Below, piece by piece: positions 19,372-29,936 of a DNA stretch of 64,000 bases. The DNA lies in assembly GCF_001507645.1 (NCBI RefSeq), contig NZ_CP013909.1, positions 1,922,001 through 1,986,000 on the forward strand. Direction: 5' to 3'. The notes below the pieces were generated by a model. That model made no database searches, had not been told where the DNA came from, and saw only the letters and a program-made list of their open reading frames with translations. Source of the DNA: Hymenobacter sedentarius. GTDB lineage: Bacteria > Bacteroidota > Bacteroidia > Cytophagales > Hymenobacteraceae. A program made the position numbers and the translations under genes. Numbering within the stretch: position 1 is the stretch's first letter; each line of letters starts with the position of its first letter.

Positions 19372-19971
19372 ATGAGACACGGAAGAAAAATCAACCACCT
19401 GGGCCGGACTACCGCCCACCGTCACGCGATGCTGTCGAACATGGCTTCGTCGCTCATCCTCCACAAGCGCATCACGACTACGGTTGCTAAAGCCAAAGCC
19501 CTGCGCAAGTATGTGGAGCCTATGCTGACCAAGTCGAAGGAAGACACCACGCACTCGCGTCGGATGGTATTTGCCGCGTTGCAGGACAAAGAATCCATCA
19601 AGGAGTTGTTCGGTAACATTTCGAGCAAGATTGCTACCCGTCCCGGTGGCTACACCCGCATCCTGAAGCTGAGCGATACCCGTCTGGGCGACAACGCCGA
19701 GATGTGCATCATTGAGCTGGTTGACTTCAACGAGACCCTGCTCGAAGCAAAATCGGCTGCTGCTGATAAGACGACCACGACCCGTCGTTCGCGCAGCCGT
19801 GGTGGTAAGAAAGCTGCTGGCGACGCTGCTACTTCGGCTACCGAAGTGAAAAGCGAAGCGGTTGCTCCCGCTGCTGTAGTAGAGACGTCGGCTCCGGCTG
19901 ATACCGCTACTGAAACCGTTAAAGAAGGCGAAAGCCGTGATGAAGCTAAGGCTGACGAGGCGGGTGCTTAA
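19372..19971 (+). CDS. rplQ: 50S ribosomal protein L17 with long C-terminal tail
   Basis: L17 lies near the tunnel exit of the 50S subunit. Residues 1-125 are a typical L17 ([72 protein letters not shown]). The rest of the 199 residues form a low-complexity Ala/Glu/Thr-rich tail with a short basic patch ([12 protein letters not shown]). Long variable tails on L17 occur in Bacteroidota. The gene is preceded by a terminator-like structure, so its expression may be partly uncoupled from rpoA; I see no clear -7 box in the 108-base gap. Confidence 0.95.
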   Translation: MRHGRKINHLGRTTAHRHAMLSNMASSLILHKRITTTVAKAKALRKYVEPMLTKSKEDTTHSRRMVFAALQDKESIKELFGNISSKIATRPGGYTRILKLSDTRLGDNAEMCIIELVDFNETLLEAKSAAADKTTTTRRSRSRGGKKAAGDAATSATEVKSEAVAPAAVVETSAPADTATETVKEGESRDEAKADEAGA

Positions 19972-19993
19972 TTAGCATTAACTGTTACGATTG

Positions 19994-20026
19994 AAAGGGA
20001 CGTGCCATTAGGTGCGTCCCTTTTTC
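19994..20026 (+). terminator. Rho-independent terminator after rplQ
   Basis: AAAGGGACG (19994-20002) pairs with CGTCCCTTT (20015-20023), with further pairing inside the loop, followed by Ts. It closes the ribosomal region. Confidence 0.9.
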
Positions 20027-20202
20027 GTTTTGGTACTTACCGAAAAACGTGATATGCCCCGAACAAAGAATCAAATGGAGTCCATAGTCCAAGTGTTCAG
20101 CAACGCACGCGAGTTAATTAGCTACGCCAGGTTTAGGTCCGCTTCGTTCGGCGGTAGGACGGTGTTTAATGGTGAGGTTGTGCTTATGCCGGCTGATTCG
20201 CG

Positions 20203-20210
20203 TAGGTTTG
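20203..20210 (+). promoter_or_regulatory. Candidate -7 box for eno
   Basis: TAGGTTTG matches TAnnTTTG and lies 33 bases before the eno start. A TTG at 20178-20180 is 22 bases upstream, slightly far for a -33 element. Confidence 0.45.
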
Positions 20211-20231
20211 TAGCTCATTCAACTGTTTTAA

Positions 20232-21515
<1,284 letters not shown>

Positions 21516-21545
21516 TAAACTCGCAGCAGTGAGTTCTACAGGTGC

Positions 21546-21582
21546 AAAAAGCTCGTTCGGTATTATCGGACGAGCTTTTTTT
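21546..21582 (+). terminator. Rho-independent terminator after eno
   Basis: AAAAAGCTCGT (21546-21556) pairs with ACGAGCTTTTT (21570-21580), followed by more Ts. A clear intrinsic terminator. Confidence 0.92.
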
Positions 21583-21615
21583 ATGACCAAACCCTCGCAC
21601 TAGCATTCAACCCTT

Positions 21616-21623
21616 TAAATTTG
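21616..21623 (+). promoter_or_regulatory. Candidate -7 box for the CARDB protein gene
   Basis: TAAATTTG matches TAnnTTTG, 48 bases before the ATG. No TTG lies at the expected -33 distance, so support is limited. Confidence 0.35.
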
Positions 21624-21670
21624 AATGCGCCGGGAGCTCTTTATAAGACGGGCTGCATCAATTATTCCTT

Positions 21671-22759
21671 ATGAAGAAGATTGGTTTTCGTGTGCTTTTC
21701 CTGCTGCTCTTGTGCTGGCTGCCTGCTTGGGCTAAGGCACAGAATAGGCCTGACTTGGTTATTGTTGCGCCTTTTGTGGTGCCAACTACGGTACTGGGTG
21801 GTGCACCCTATACCATGTCGGCAGTGATTAAAAACCAGGGAAGCAATGGGTCACAGTTCAATTGCATTGGCTATTACCTATCAAATGATAACGTCTGGGA
21901 TGCCACGGATGCTTACCTCGGGTCAAGCTGCCAGAGCCTGATGTATCCGGGACAGTCGGGTACGTGCAGTATTATGGGGACGATATCAATCCTGACGCCC
22001 CCGGGCAGCTACCGTTTGTTGCTAGTAGCCGACCCCTTGAATGCCGAGCAGGAATCGGATGAGACCAATAACGTGGTGAGCTTTGCGTTGACAGTAGCCA
22101 CCGGCGGAGCGGCTTTACCGGATTTAGAATTGTGGCGGCCTTCGCTTTCGTTTGACGCGGTGCCGCCCGGCGGAAGCACGGGAGCGTTTACGTTCATCTT
22201 CAACCGCGGGCCTGGGAGCGCAGGGAGCTACGAAATCGGCTACTATCTATCGGCTGATACTGTTTTTTCGGCCGGTACGGACGTGTTTTTGGGGCTTGTA
22301 ACGGGTGGAGGTTTGTCCACGCCCAGCGGCACTATCCATTCGGCACCGGTGCTAACGGTGCCCGCTACCACGGCGCCGGGCAACTATTTTCTGGTGCTGA
22401 TGGCGGACCCGCGCAACGTCATCGTGGAGTCGAATGAGAATAATAACTCCCGGGCCTTGCCCTTGCGGGTAACGGGGGCGGTAACGGCGGCTACCTCTCC
22501 ATTTGAGAAAGAAGGGGACGTGTACCCCAACCCAATTTCCCGCGGCTCAGTGCTCAGGGTGAAGCTGGCCGGAGCAGGCGGAAACCAGCCGGTACAAATA
22601 CGGGTGTATGATGCATTAGGGCGGCAAGTGGTGCGTGAGGCGGTAGCTCAACCTAATCAGGTCGCGCACCTTGCTACCCAAGAGCTGCCGGTTGGCATAT
22701 ACTTGCTGCACCTGACTAGCGCAACGCTACACACCACGCGCCGTTTGGTGGTCGAGTAA
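21671..22759 (+). CDS. Secreted CARDB-repeat protein with T9SS sorting domain
   Basis: The 362 residues start with a clear signal peptide (VLFLLLLCWLPAWAKAQ). Two CARDB-like beta-sandwich repeats follow, at about residues 27-145 and 155-270. Each opens with PDL and ends with an ESDETNN or ESNENNN motif and then an extended strand. The last 80 residues (VYPNPISRGSVLRVKL to TTRRLVVE) form a type A C-terminal sorting domain, so the protein is probably exported by the type IX system and attached to the cell surface. It lies between eno and the ftsB-like gene. The ligand is unknown; CARDB modules usually serve in adhesion or protein interaction. Confidence 0.85.
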   Translation: MKKIGFRVLFLLLLCWLPAWAKAQNRPDLVIVAPFVVPTTVLGGAPYTMSAVIKNQGSNGSQFNCIGYYLSNDNVWDATDAYLGSSCQSLMYPGQSGTCSIMGTISILTPPGSYRLLLVADPLNAEQESDETNNVVSFALTVATGGAALPDLELWRPSLSFDAVPPGGSTGAFTFIFNRGPGSAGSYEIGYYLSADTVFSAGTDVFLGLVTGGGLSTPSGTIHSAPVLTVPATTAPGNYFLVLMADPRNVIVESNENNNSRALPLRVTGAVTAATSPFEKEGDVYPNPISRGSVLRVKLAGAGGNQPVQIRVYDALGRQVVREAVAQPNQVAHLATQELPVGIYLLHLTSATLHTTRRLVVE

Positions 22760-22793
22760 AGGCATTTTGTGAGCACTAAGCGTGCTAGTCCAG

Positions 22794-22801
22794 TATCTTT
22801 A
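22794..22801 (+). promoter_or_regulatory. Near-consensus -7 box just before ftsB-like gene
   Basis: TATCTTTA differs from TAnnTTTG only in the last base and lies five bases before the ATG, so transcription could begin at or near the start codon (leaderless mRNA). Confidence 0.4.
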
Positions 22802-22806
22802 CCCTA

Positions 22807-23121
22807 ATGCAACTACCTTCTTTTGTTAGTCCGGTTCTGCGCGTTGTCCGCAGCTTTTATTTCCTCACGGGCATGGGCTTTTTGGTCTGGATGTTGGTTT
22901 TCGACGCCAACGATTTGGGCAAGCAGTTTGACATCTACCAGAAGTGGAAGGAGCTGCGCAACGAGAAGCAGTACTACCTCGACAACATTGAAGTAGTGAA
23001 GCGGGAGCGGGCAGAGCTGATGAGCTCGCCGGCTCTGCTTGAAAAATTTGCGCGGGAAAAGTACCTGATGAAGCGCCCCGGAGAGGACGTATTTGTGCTG
23101 GTGCCCGCGACGGCAGAATAA
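22807..23121 (+). CDS. FtsB/DivIC-type septum formation protein
   Basis: The 104-residue product has a short cytoplasmic N-terminus, one membrane helix (about residues 14-31, FYFLTGMGFLVWMLVF) and then a coiled coil rich in Lys, Glu and Arg. It ends with the family-like pattern EKFAREKYLMKRPGEDVFVLV, seen in FtsB/DivIC proteins. These join FtsL and FtsQ in the divisome and help switch on septal wall synthesis. A gene of this family near eno is a common arrangement. Confidence 0.87.
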   Translation: MQLPSFVSPVLRVVRSFYFLTGMGFLVWMLVFDANDLGKQFDIYQKWKELRNEKQYYLDNIEVVKRERAELMSSPALLEKFAREKYLMKRPGEDVFVLVPATAE

Positions 23122-23212
23122 AGCAGCTCGACCTGGCCGCACGCAGCTGCTCAGTGCTTGCCCAATGCAGCGGTGACTGAGCTGCTTGAACTGCTGCCGC
23201 TTAATTTTGGCC

Positions 23213-23770
23213 ATGCAAGAGTTTGTCAGTCGCGGGCCAGAACCAGGATTTCTACGAGCCCAACATCCGCGGCTGAAAGCATTGGGCTTGGCGCTGGCAA
23301 CATGGGTGCTGATTGTTGGGGGGAGCGCTGCCCAACAGCCGGCCCCGGCACCAAAGACCGCGAAGTTGAGCCAAGGGCAGGTAGCGTGGCAGTTTCTGCG
23401 CGCAGTACTGCGGGCTAACTACACGGCCGCTTATGCGCGGCTGGCGCCGGAAGTGCACCAAGCTGTGAGCCTCGAACGCTTCGAAGCAGCGGCGCGGCCC
23501 ATCTGGAAAACCGGGCAGCGGCGCGGGCAGCAAATTGAGCTGTATAAGCTCGGGGTAAGGCTCGGCGCGGGCGGTTCCTCGCGCATGTTTTATGCGTTTA
23601 CGTTCGCGTCGGATTCGGCCGCGAAATCACCCGCCGCCGTGCTGGAGGTCACTTTTCGGGATACCACGGCGCGCGCTGTATTAGGATTTGCCCAGCGCAT
23701 AGCGCCACAGGCCGCCCCCAAACGTCCACGCACGCCATCAGGCCGCCACGGCAGCAGCCGAAGCCGCTGA
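23213..23770 (+). CDS. Exported small protein of unknown function
   Basis: The 185-residue product has a polar N-terminus, a hydrophobic segment ending in ALATWVLIVGGSAAQ that looks like a signal peptide, and a globular part with SQGQVAWQFLRAVLRANYTA and ARLAPEVHQAVSLERFEAAA. That pattern recalls NTF2-like or DUF3887-type periplasmic domains, but the match is weak. It ends with a basic tail. An in-frame start at 23186 is possible; I prefer 23213, which lies three bases after a TAATTTTG octamer. The last 33 bases overlap the convergent ligase-like gene. Confidence 0.6.
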   Translation: MQEFVSRGPEPGFLRAQHPRLKALGLALATWVLIVGGSAAQQPAPAPKTAKLSQGQVAWQFLRAVLRANYTAAYARLAPEVHQAVSLERFEAAARPIWKTGQRRGQQIELYKLGVRLGAGGSSRMFYAFTFASDSAAKSPAAVLEVTFRDTTARAVLGFAQRIAPQAAPKRPRTPSGRHGSSRSR

Positions 23771-25060
23771 CACGCGCGACTTCTCGTAGAAGCGCTGCAG
23801 GCCCACAGCGAGCCAAAATGCCACCATCACGCGAGGTTCCTGCCAGAAATCCTGGGTGAGGGAGTGCAGCAGGAAGAACAAGAAATACACGGTGAAGCCC
23901 ACGCGGCCGGGGGTGCGGCTCCAGCGGAACGCCCACCGCAGCTGCCGCCACACCAGATACCCCAGCAGCATCACGCCCGTGGCAAAGCCCAGCGCGCCGG
24001 CCTCCACGAGCCAGTCCAGGTACAGATTGTGGGCGTTCATGCGCCGCAGGGTGGTGTAATACGTGGGGTGGGATGGCGAATGCCGGACAAAATCGAGGTA
24101 GCGGTCGGGGAAGGTGCCGGGGCCTACGCCCACCACCGGCTCCTGCTGGTAGAGGTCAATGCTGAACAGCCAGCGGCTCTTGCGCTCCGCATTGGATTCG
24201 TTGGCCGGCGAAAAGTCGCTTACGGAGCTCAGCTCGTGCAGCAGCTTGGGGTCGGAGGGCTGGGAGGCGTTGGGGTGCACGCCTTCCACCACCTGCCAGG
24301 CGGCCAGAATAAACAGGCCCGAAACGGCCCAAGGGAGCAGGATTCGGCGCCCTATCGCCCAGCCGGCATTGGCGAGCAAGAGCAGGGCCTGGGCTGAAAG
24401 CGATACATAAGACGCGCGCGAATACGAAAAGGCCACCACCATGAGCACGCCGGTGAGCACGGCCGTGGTCAGCACGCGGACCCGCGTGCGCTGCACGAAC
24501 GGATGGTACAGCAGCGCCAGGTTGAGCAGCAGCACCAGCGGCTCCAGCATCACCGTGAGGTTGGTGTGGGCGTGCTCCAGGAAAGGCTGGGCAATGGTGT
24601 AGGAAAGCTGGTAGGAAATGCCCTGCAACGCCTGCTGGGTGAGCACATACGCTACCAACACCACCGTGCCCGCTGCAATAGCGCCCACCGCCCGCATCCA
24701 TTCGCTGCGCTGCAGGCCCAGCACCCGGGGCACGCCATAGCCAAAGGCCACGTAGAGCACCATGGTGGCCAGGTACTTGGCTGATACAATGGGCGCATCC
24801 GAAAACACTGTGGCCAGCAGCAACGCGCCAAAATGCAGCCCAATGAGCTTGTCGAGTTTCTGGGTTTTCCGGGGCACGGGCAGGCGGCCGCTGAGCAGAC
24901 CTGCCCCGAGCACGCCCACGGTGAGCAGCATCAGGGGTTCGGAAACCATGAGCATCCCAAAATGCCACTGCTCCGAAAGCCAGTTTACGGACAACGGCAC
25001 GCTAAACAGCGCGCCGTAAAACAGCAGCAACAGCCGTGAACGGAAAGGGGAAGGATTCAT
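23738..25060 (-). CDS. O-antigen ligase family membrane protein
   Basis: The 440-residue product has about 11 predicted membrane helices and a large periplasmic loop near residues 255-345. Typical Wzy_C/WaaL features are the SRASYVSLSAQALLLL segment, the loop pattern VVGVGPGTFPDRY and MNAHNLYLDWLVEAGALGF, which matches the family motif HNxYLxxLxxxGxxGL. Such proteins ligate or polymerise undecaprenyl-linked glycans. It starts 48 bases after the hscA-like stop and is probably cotranscribed with it. It is a second, clearly different member of the family found at 3010-4278. Confidence 0.85.
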   Translation of the reverse strand: MNPSPFRSRLLLLFYGALFSVPLSVNWLSEQWHFGMLMVSEPLMLLTVGVLGAGLLSGRLPVPRKTQKLDKLIGLHFGALLLATVFSDAPIVSAKYLATMVLYVAFGYGVPRVLGLQRSEWMRAVGAIAAGTVVLVAYVLTQQALQGISYQLSYTIAQPFLEHAHTNLTVMLEPLVLLLNLALLYHPFVQRTRVRVLTTAVLTGVLMVVAFSYSRASYVSLSAQALLLLANAGWAIGRRILLPWAVSGLFILAAWQVVEGVHPNASQPSDPKLLHELSSVSDFSPANESNAERKSRWLFSIDLYQQEPVVGVGPGTFPDRYLDFVRHSPSHPTYYTTLRRMNAHNLYLDWLVEAGALGFATGVMLLGYLVWRQLRWAFRWSRTPGRVGFTVYFLFFLLHSLTQDFWQEPRVMVAFWLAVGLQRFYEKSRVSAASAAAVAA

Positions 25061-25108
25061 GCAGAAGGGTAGAGGACACGCCTACACAAGGCGTACGCAG
25101 GCAAGCCG

Positions 25109-26983
25109 TTAACCGATTTTTTTGCCGGCCATGGCTTGCTGAATGGAGATGTTCATCACCCGCTCGGCGTAGGGACGGGTGAGTTCGTCGAGCTCGTCCA
25201 TCGCCTTGAGGATGGGGTCGCGCTCGGTCCCGGCCAGGGCGGTGCGCAGGCGCTCGACCTGGGCTTCGGTAGCGGTCAGCTCCTCTTCGGTGAGGTGCTG
25301 GCGGTTCTTCTTGGTGAAATTGCCCACCTGGTACAGCAGCTGCTCGGCAGCGGTGCGGGCCTCGATGAGCAGGCGGGCCGACACGTCTTCCTTGGCATGC
25401 ACCAGCGAGTCCATCAGCATTTGCTCCACCTGCTCGTCGGTCAGGCCGTACTGCGGCTTGATTTCGACCTGCTGGCGCGTGTTGGAACGCAGCTCAATGG
25501 CTTCCACCTGCAGAATGCCGTCGGCGTTGAGCAGGAAGTTGACGTCTACTTTGGGCAGGCCAGCAGGCATGGCTGGAATGCCGCGCAAGGTGAACTCACC
25601 AAGCTTGCGGTTCTGGCTCACCAGGTCGCGCTCTCCCTGGTACACAGCGATTTTAAGGTTGACTTGGCCATCCACGCTGGTGGTGTACTGGCGGCCGGCT
25701 TTGGTGGGGATTTTGGAATTGCGGGGAATGATGGGGTCGAGCAGGCCGCCCAGCGTTTCGATGCCCAAGGTGAGCGGCGTGACGTCGAGCAGGAGCACGT
25801 CGCGCCGGTTGCCGGCCAGGATGTCGGCTTGAATGGCGGCACCCAGTGCTACTACTTCGTCCGGGTTGAGGGAATTGTTGGCCGGCTGGCCAAAGAATTC
25901 CGATACGGCGTCGTACACCAACGGCACGCGCGTGGAGCCGCCCACCAGCAGCACGGCGTCGAGGTCAGAGGCGGCCAGGGTCGAATCTGCAAGCGCCTGG
26001 CGGCAGGCGGCGATGGTGCGGTCTACCAGCGGGCGAATCAGGTCGTTGAACTGCGCGCGGATGAGCGTGACGGGGAATACCTGCCCGGCTTCGTCGGTGA
26101 GCTGGGTCGTGAAATCATCGTGCTGACTGAGGTACTTCTTGGCCATTTCGGCGGCCAGGCGCAGCTGTTGCTGCAGGTGCGGGTTGGTTTGGAAGGTGGC
26201 GGGCAGCTGGAAGGTGGTGGTCCAGTACTCGGCCACTACCCGGTCCAAGTCGTCGCCGCCGAGGTAGGTGTCGCCGTTGGTGCTCAGCACTTCAAAAATG
26301 CCCTGCTGAATGCGCAGAATGCTGATGTCGAAGGTGCCACCGCCCAGGTCGTACACGGCCACCGTTTTCTCGTCGCTGGGGTCGAGGCCGATGCCGTAGG
26401 CTAGGGCGGCCGCGGTCGGCTCGTTCACGATGCGCAGCACCTCCAGCCCGGCCAGGCGGCCGGCGTCGCGGGTGGCCTGGCGCTGCGAATCGTTGAAATA
26501 CGCCGGTACCGTAATCACGGCGCGGTTCACAGGCGTTTTGAGGGCGTGCTCGGCGCGGGCGCGCAGCTCCTTCAGGATATCGGCCGACAGCTCGATGGGG
26601 GAGTAAAACCGGTCGTCGACCCGGATTTTGACTAAGCCTTCGGAGTTGTCGTCGATGACCTTGTAGCCCAATTGCTCGGCGTGGTTGCCGAGGTCGCGGT
26701 AGCTTTTGCCCAGTAGGCGCTTCACCGAGTAAATGGTATGCTGGGGGTCGGTGAGCAGGAATTCGCGAGCCTCGGTGCCCACCACGGGCTCGCCGCCATC
26801 GGCGGGGAAGTGCACCACCGAGGGCACGATGGTGCCGCGCCCTTGGTCGTTGATGGCCACGGGCTGGCGGGTATCGGGGTGCACGTAGGCCACCAGGCTG
26901 TTGGTGGTGCCCAGGTCGATGCCGACGATGATTTCTTCTTGCTGGAACGTGCCGGTGGCAAGGTTGATAGCTACAGTAGCCAT
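25109..26983 (-). CDS. hscA: HscA-like Hsp70 chaperone
   Basis: This 624-residue Hsp70 has an ATPase domain (phosphate-1 motif [17 protein letters not shown], phosphate-2 [14 protein letters not shown], adenosine motif [12 protein letters not shown]), then a substrate-binding domain ([14 protein letters not shown]) and a short helical lid. It lacks the long glycine-rich tail and EEVD-like end of DnaK. The N-terminal ATGTFQQEE extension and the length fit HscA, which assists iron-sulphur cluster transfer from IscU. No iscU, hscB or fdx is nearby. I take the ATG at 26983; an upstream in-frame ATG at 27010 adds nine residues. A generic DnaK paralogue is the alternative. Confidence 0.85.
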   Translation of the reverse strand: MATVAINLATGTFQQEEIIVGIDLGTTNSLVAYVHPDTRQPVAINDQGRGTIVPSVVHFPADGGEPVVGTEAREFLLTDPQHTIYSVKRLLGKSYRDLGNHAEQLGYKVIDDNSEGLVKIRVDDRFYSPIELSADILKELRARAEHALKTPVNRAVITVPAYFNDSQRQATRDAGRLAGLEVLRIVNEPTAAALAYGIGLDPSDEKTVAVYDLGGGTFDISILRIQQGIFEVLSTNGDTYLGGDDLDRVVAEYWTTTFQLPATFQTNPHLQQQLRLAAEMAKKYLSQHDDFTTQLTDEAGQVFPVTLIRAQFNDLIRPLVDRTIAACRQALADSTLAASDLDAVLLVGGSTRVPLVYDAVSEFFGQPANNSLNPDEVVALGAAIQADILAGNRRDVLLLDVTPLTLGIETLGGLLDPIIPRNSKIPTKAGRQYTTSVDGQVNLKIAVYQGERDLVSQNRKLGEFTLRGIPAMPAGLPKVDVNFLLNADGILQVEAIELRSNTRQQVEIKPQYGLTDEQVEQMLMDSLVHAKEDVSARLLIEARTAAEQLLYQVGNFTKKNRQHLTEEELTATEAQVERLRTALAGTERDPILKAMDELDELTRPYAERVMNISIQQAMAGKKIG

Positions 26984-27356
26984 AGTTGCACGGAGCCAAC
27001 GATTTCGCAAGCCCCCATAAGTAACAGGTAATTGGCAAATGCTTGCCTAAAAAGGATGTACAAAAGTAGTTTATAAACAGCCTTGGGCAGGAGCGAAGGG
27101 TAGCCGGGGCGCTGGTGGATACAACTGCTGAGATTATCGATAAAGGACAAAATTTTATAAATAAAATTTATAAACAAATTCAAATCCGACCTTTTTATAA
27201 ACCCGTAAATTTATGGTAATGAGATACATATATAACCACAGCTGTAACACCGGGTTGGGCGAACGCGCACCTCCTACACGTAGCAGTCTTTGAATATTTC
27301 AGTTTCTGCCCGCTGCTTAACGCGCTATCCCTATTTTCTCACTTAACCATATTTCT
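26984..27356. other. Divergent intergenic region, no gene seen
   Basis: This 373-base AT-rich region separates the - strand hscA-like gene from the + strand DUF4331 gene and should hold both promoters. I see a - strand -7 box at 27061-27068 but no full match for the + strand. Bases 27148-27240 are strongly AT-rich, with repeated TTTATAAA-like words. Confidence 0.6.
27061..27068 (-). promoter_or_regulatory. Candidate -7 box for the hscA-like gene
   Basis: On the - strand the octamer reads TACTTTTG, an exact TAnnTTTG match, giving a leader of about 70 bases. No -33 TTG is evident at the usual spacing. Confidence 0.35.
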
Positions 27357-29546
27357 ATGAAGAACCTGCTTACCAACCCCCTGTTGCAGATTGCGTTTTT
27401 TGCAACCTCGGTAGGGGGAATGCTTGCCTGGAGTGGCCAGCACAACACGCTGGAGGCCTCGAGCCACCGCGAAGCCCCGCGCATTGCCGACGACCCGCTG
27501 GCTGATAATACCGATGTCTACGCCTTCCGCAGCCCTGACGCGCCGGCCAACGACGCCAACGCCACGGTCACCATCATCGCCGATTACATTCCCTTTGAAC
27601 TGCCGCAGGGCGGCCCCACCTATTACACGTTCGGTGAAAATATTCAGTACGATATCCACGTCAAGAACAACCCGACTACTACCGGGGACGACATTATCTA
27701 CCGCTTCACCTTCACCCGCACCAACGAGGACCCTTCCACCTTCTTCCGCGTGCGGTTGGGCAAAGAAAATCTGCGGACCTTCTACTCGTTGGATGAAATT
27801 CGGGGCGGTGCTACCACCCGGCTGCTGAGTTCGGTGCCCGTGCCGGCCCCCAACATCGGGCCCCGCTCCATTGAGTCGCCGGTTGGGCTGAACCAAACCA
27901 ATGGCTACGCAGCTTACCAGCGGCGGCACATTCAGCAGCTTGGCAACGGCATGAAAGTGTTTTGTGGCCAGACCGACGACCCCTTTTTCACCGACATCGG
28001 GGCCATTTTTGACCTGGGCAGCGTGCGGGGCCGCGGCAAAGCCCGCGACGGCCTGGCCCGCTTCAACACCCACGCCATTGCGATGCAAATCCCGGTGCGG
28101 CTGCTGGCCAGAACCGGCGCCAATCTGACGGCGGCCACCAACATTCTGGATTCCAACTACATCATCGGCGTGTGGGCTTCGGCCAATCGGCAGGCGCTGC
28201 GCACCATCGTCAACGGGTCGGATGTGCAGTCGGGCAATTTTGTGCAGGTGTCGCGCCTGGGCATGCCGCTCACCAACGAAGTAATCCAGCCGATTGGGCT
28301 GAAAGACGAATGGAACTCGGCCACGCCCTTTGGCACGCCGCTGCCCGCGGCCGGCTCCCAGCAGTTCCGCTTCGACGAGAACCTGATGAACCCGGAACTG
28401 GGCCTGTACGTGGCTGATAACACGCCCAGAAACGGGGCTGCTCCCAAACCAGCCGGGCAGACCTATTTCGGCGAGGCCGTGCCCGGGCTCAGCCCCCTGC
28501 GCGTGCAAACCCGGTCGCTGGCGGGGCTGCTGCCTTCGGTGCCCAATGGGTTCGACTTCCGCAACGGGGCCAACGGCCTGGCGGGGCTGGCTGGCTCTTC
28601 GGCGGTGGCGGGCACGGCGCTGGCCCCGATTGCGGCCGGCGGGTTTGGCGAGTTTCTGCTGCGCCCGGGCAAGCCGCGCTCGGTGGACTTGCTGCCCCTC
28701 TTCCACACCGGTGTGCCCAACCTGATTCCCTACCAGCTGGCCACCGGCAAAAACGGCAACCCGCTGGCGGCCGGCAAGCCGTTTATCAACAACTTCCTGC
28801 CCACCTTTGGCGACATGCTGCGCCTGAACATGGCCGTGCCCCCCACGCCCCGCAACTCGCCCGACTTCAGCTCGGAAGGTTTGCTGGCCGCGGCGGTGCT
28901 GGGCCTGACCGACCCGCGTTTCAATAGCAGCGCGGCGCTGCAGTTTATTCCGAACATGGACGGCTTCCCCAACGGGCGCCGCCTGGAGGACGACGTGACC
29001 CGCATCGAACTGCAGGCCGTGGGCGGAGTGGTGCTGGCCGCCATTGGCCTGTGGTACGACGACTACGTGGTGGGCCGCAGCCCGAGCCCGCTCACCCCGC
29101 AATTGCTGCGGGTGCTGAATTTTACCACCAATGTGGAGCAGAACGATAAGGCCTTTCGTGGGGCTTTCCCCTACCTGCCCATTCCGTGGAACGGGTTGGA
29201 GGGCGGCGACATCGCCCGGCGAAACCCGGGCTATCTGGGCAACGGCAACGGGGCCGGCGGCTTAAACATGCAGCCCAGCCTGATTGTGGTGAATTGCTAC
29301 CCCAACCCCTTCGCAGACCGCACGACGTTCTTCTTTAACCTGGCGTTTGCTACCAACGTGACCATCGTCGTGACCGACGTGATATCGGGCCACCAAGTAG
29401 CTACCGTGGTTGCGGGCACAAGCTGCGCCGCCGGCACCAACCAGGTAGTATGGCAGCCGGGCAACAACGTTCGCCCCGGCCAATACAATGTGACGCTGTA
29501 CAGCGGCAATACTGCGCTGGCCTCGGTGCGAATTGAGCGGCAATAA
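27357..29546 (+). CDS. DUF4331 family secreted protein with T9SS tail (copy 1)
   Basis: The 729-residue product begins with a membrane-targeting segment (FFATSVGGMLAWSG) and then the DUF4331 hallmark ASSHREAPRIADDPLADNTD, VYAFRSPD. The family (PF14224) has no established function. The remainder is a repeat-poor beta-rich domain, ending after residue 640 with a type A sorting domain (CYPNPFADRTTFFFNL, then VVWQPGNNVRPGQYNVTLYS). Surface display or release by the type IX system is therefore likely. It is the first of a tandem pair and shares a 135-base identical stretch with copy 2. Confidence 0.88.
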   Translation: MKNLLTNPLLQIAFFATSVGGMLAWSGQHNTLEASSHREAPRIADDPLADNTDVYAFRSPDAPANDANATVTIIADYIPFELPQGGPTYYTFGENIQYDIHVKNNPTTTGDDIIYRFTFTRTNEDPSTFFRVRLGKENLRTFYSLDEIRGGATTRLLSSVPVPAPNIGPRSIESPVGLNQTNGYAAYQRRHIQQLGNGMKVFCGQTDDPFFTDIGAIFDLGSVRGRGKARDGLARFNTHAIAMQIPVRLLARTGANLTAATNILDSNYIIGVWASANRQALRTIVNGSDVQSGNFVQVSRLGMPLTNEVIQPIGLKDEWNSATPFGTPLPAAGSQQFRFDENLMNPELGLYVADNTPRNGAAPKPAGQTYFGEAVPGLSPLRVQTRSLAGLLPSVPNGFDFRNGANGLAGLAGSSAVAGTALAPIAAGGFGEFLLRPGKPRSVDLLPLFHTGVPNLIPYQLATGKNGNPLAAGKPFINNFLPTFGDMLRLNMAVPPTPRNSPDFSSEGLLAAAVLGLTDPRFNSSAALQFIPNMDGFPNGRRLEDDVTRIELQAVGGVVLAAIGLWYDDYVVGRSPSPLTPQLLRVLNFTTNVEQNDKAFRGAFPYLPIPWNGLEGGDIARRNPGYLGNGNGAGGLNMQPSLIVVNCYPNPFADRTTFFFNLAFATNVTIVVTDVISGHQVATVVAGTSCAAGTNQVVWQPGNNVRPGQYNVTLYSGNTALASVRIERQ

Positions 29547-29936
29547 GAACAAGCATTGAGTTATCTAAAGAAGCCGTCCGCCGGTCTGGGACTGCACCGG
29601 CGGGCGGCGTCTTTCAGAGGCTGCTGCACCATATACAATGGGGCTGGTTCAATAGGCCCACTGCATAGCTCGCCGCGATGATAATGTTGCAGCAAAAGCT
29701 GAAGTACTTTGGGATAATGGCACTATTGCAGCGTTTTTGATGACTGATTTTCATGAATGCGTTGACATTATTATAAAATTATTGACAAGTTTAAAAACTG
29801 GTCAAAGGGAATATTCGTAGGTAAGTAAAGAGGGCGCTATCTCGTTGCAAGCCAAGAATTCTAGCTGATTTCCGGCGTGCTGCCCGCATCGCTCTGTTTT
29901 GTTCTTCTTTTTTCACCTACAGCCCTTTTCGTATTT
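29547..29936 (+). other. Spacer between the two DUF4331 genes
   Basis: This 390-base spacer contains a terminator-like hairpin at its 5' end and an AT-rich stretch around 29750-29830 that is the likely promoter region for copy 2. No exact TAnnTTTG box was found and no gene is apparent. Confidence 0.55.
29573..29613 (+). terminator. Terminator-like hairpin after DUF4331 copy 1
   Basis: GCCGTCCGCCGGT (29573-29585) pairs with ACCGGCGGGCGGC (29596-29608) with one T-G pair, followed by GTCTTTC. The stem is strong but the U tract is short. Confidence 0.65.

Noticed and set aside
23158-23418. + strand frame overlapping the exported protein at 23213-23770
   Set aside because: It is in another frame, lacks a signal peptide or domain, and competes with a frame that has both a signal peptide and globular pattern.
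27339-29102. Long - strand open frame antisense to DUF4331 copy 1 (and a similar one at 29913-31940)
   Set aside because: Composition is His/Gln/Arg/Val-rich without family motifs, and both sit opposite genes with clear domain and sorting signals. High-GC codon bias explains them.
29760-29800. TTGACA words with nearby TATAAAAT, resembling a sigma-70 promoter of proteobacteria
   Set aside because: Bacteroidota primary promoters use a different -7/-33 code, and the spacing between the words is wrong.
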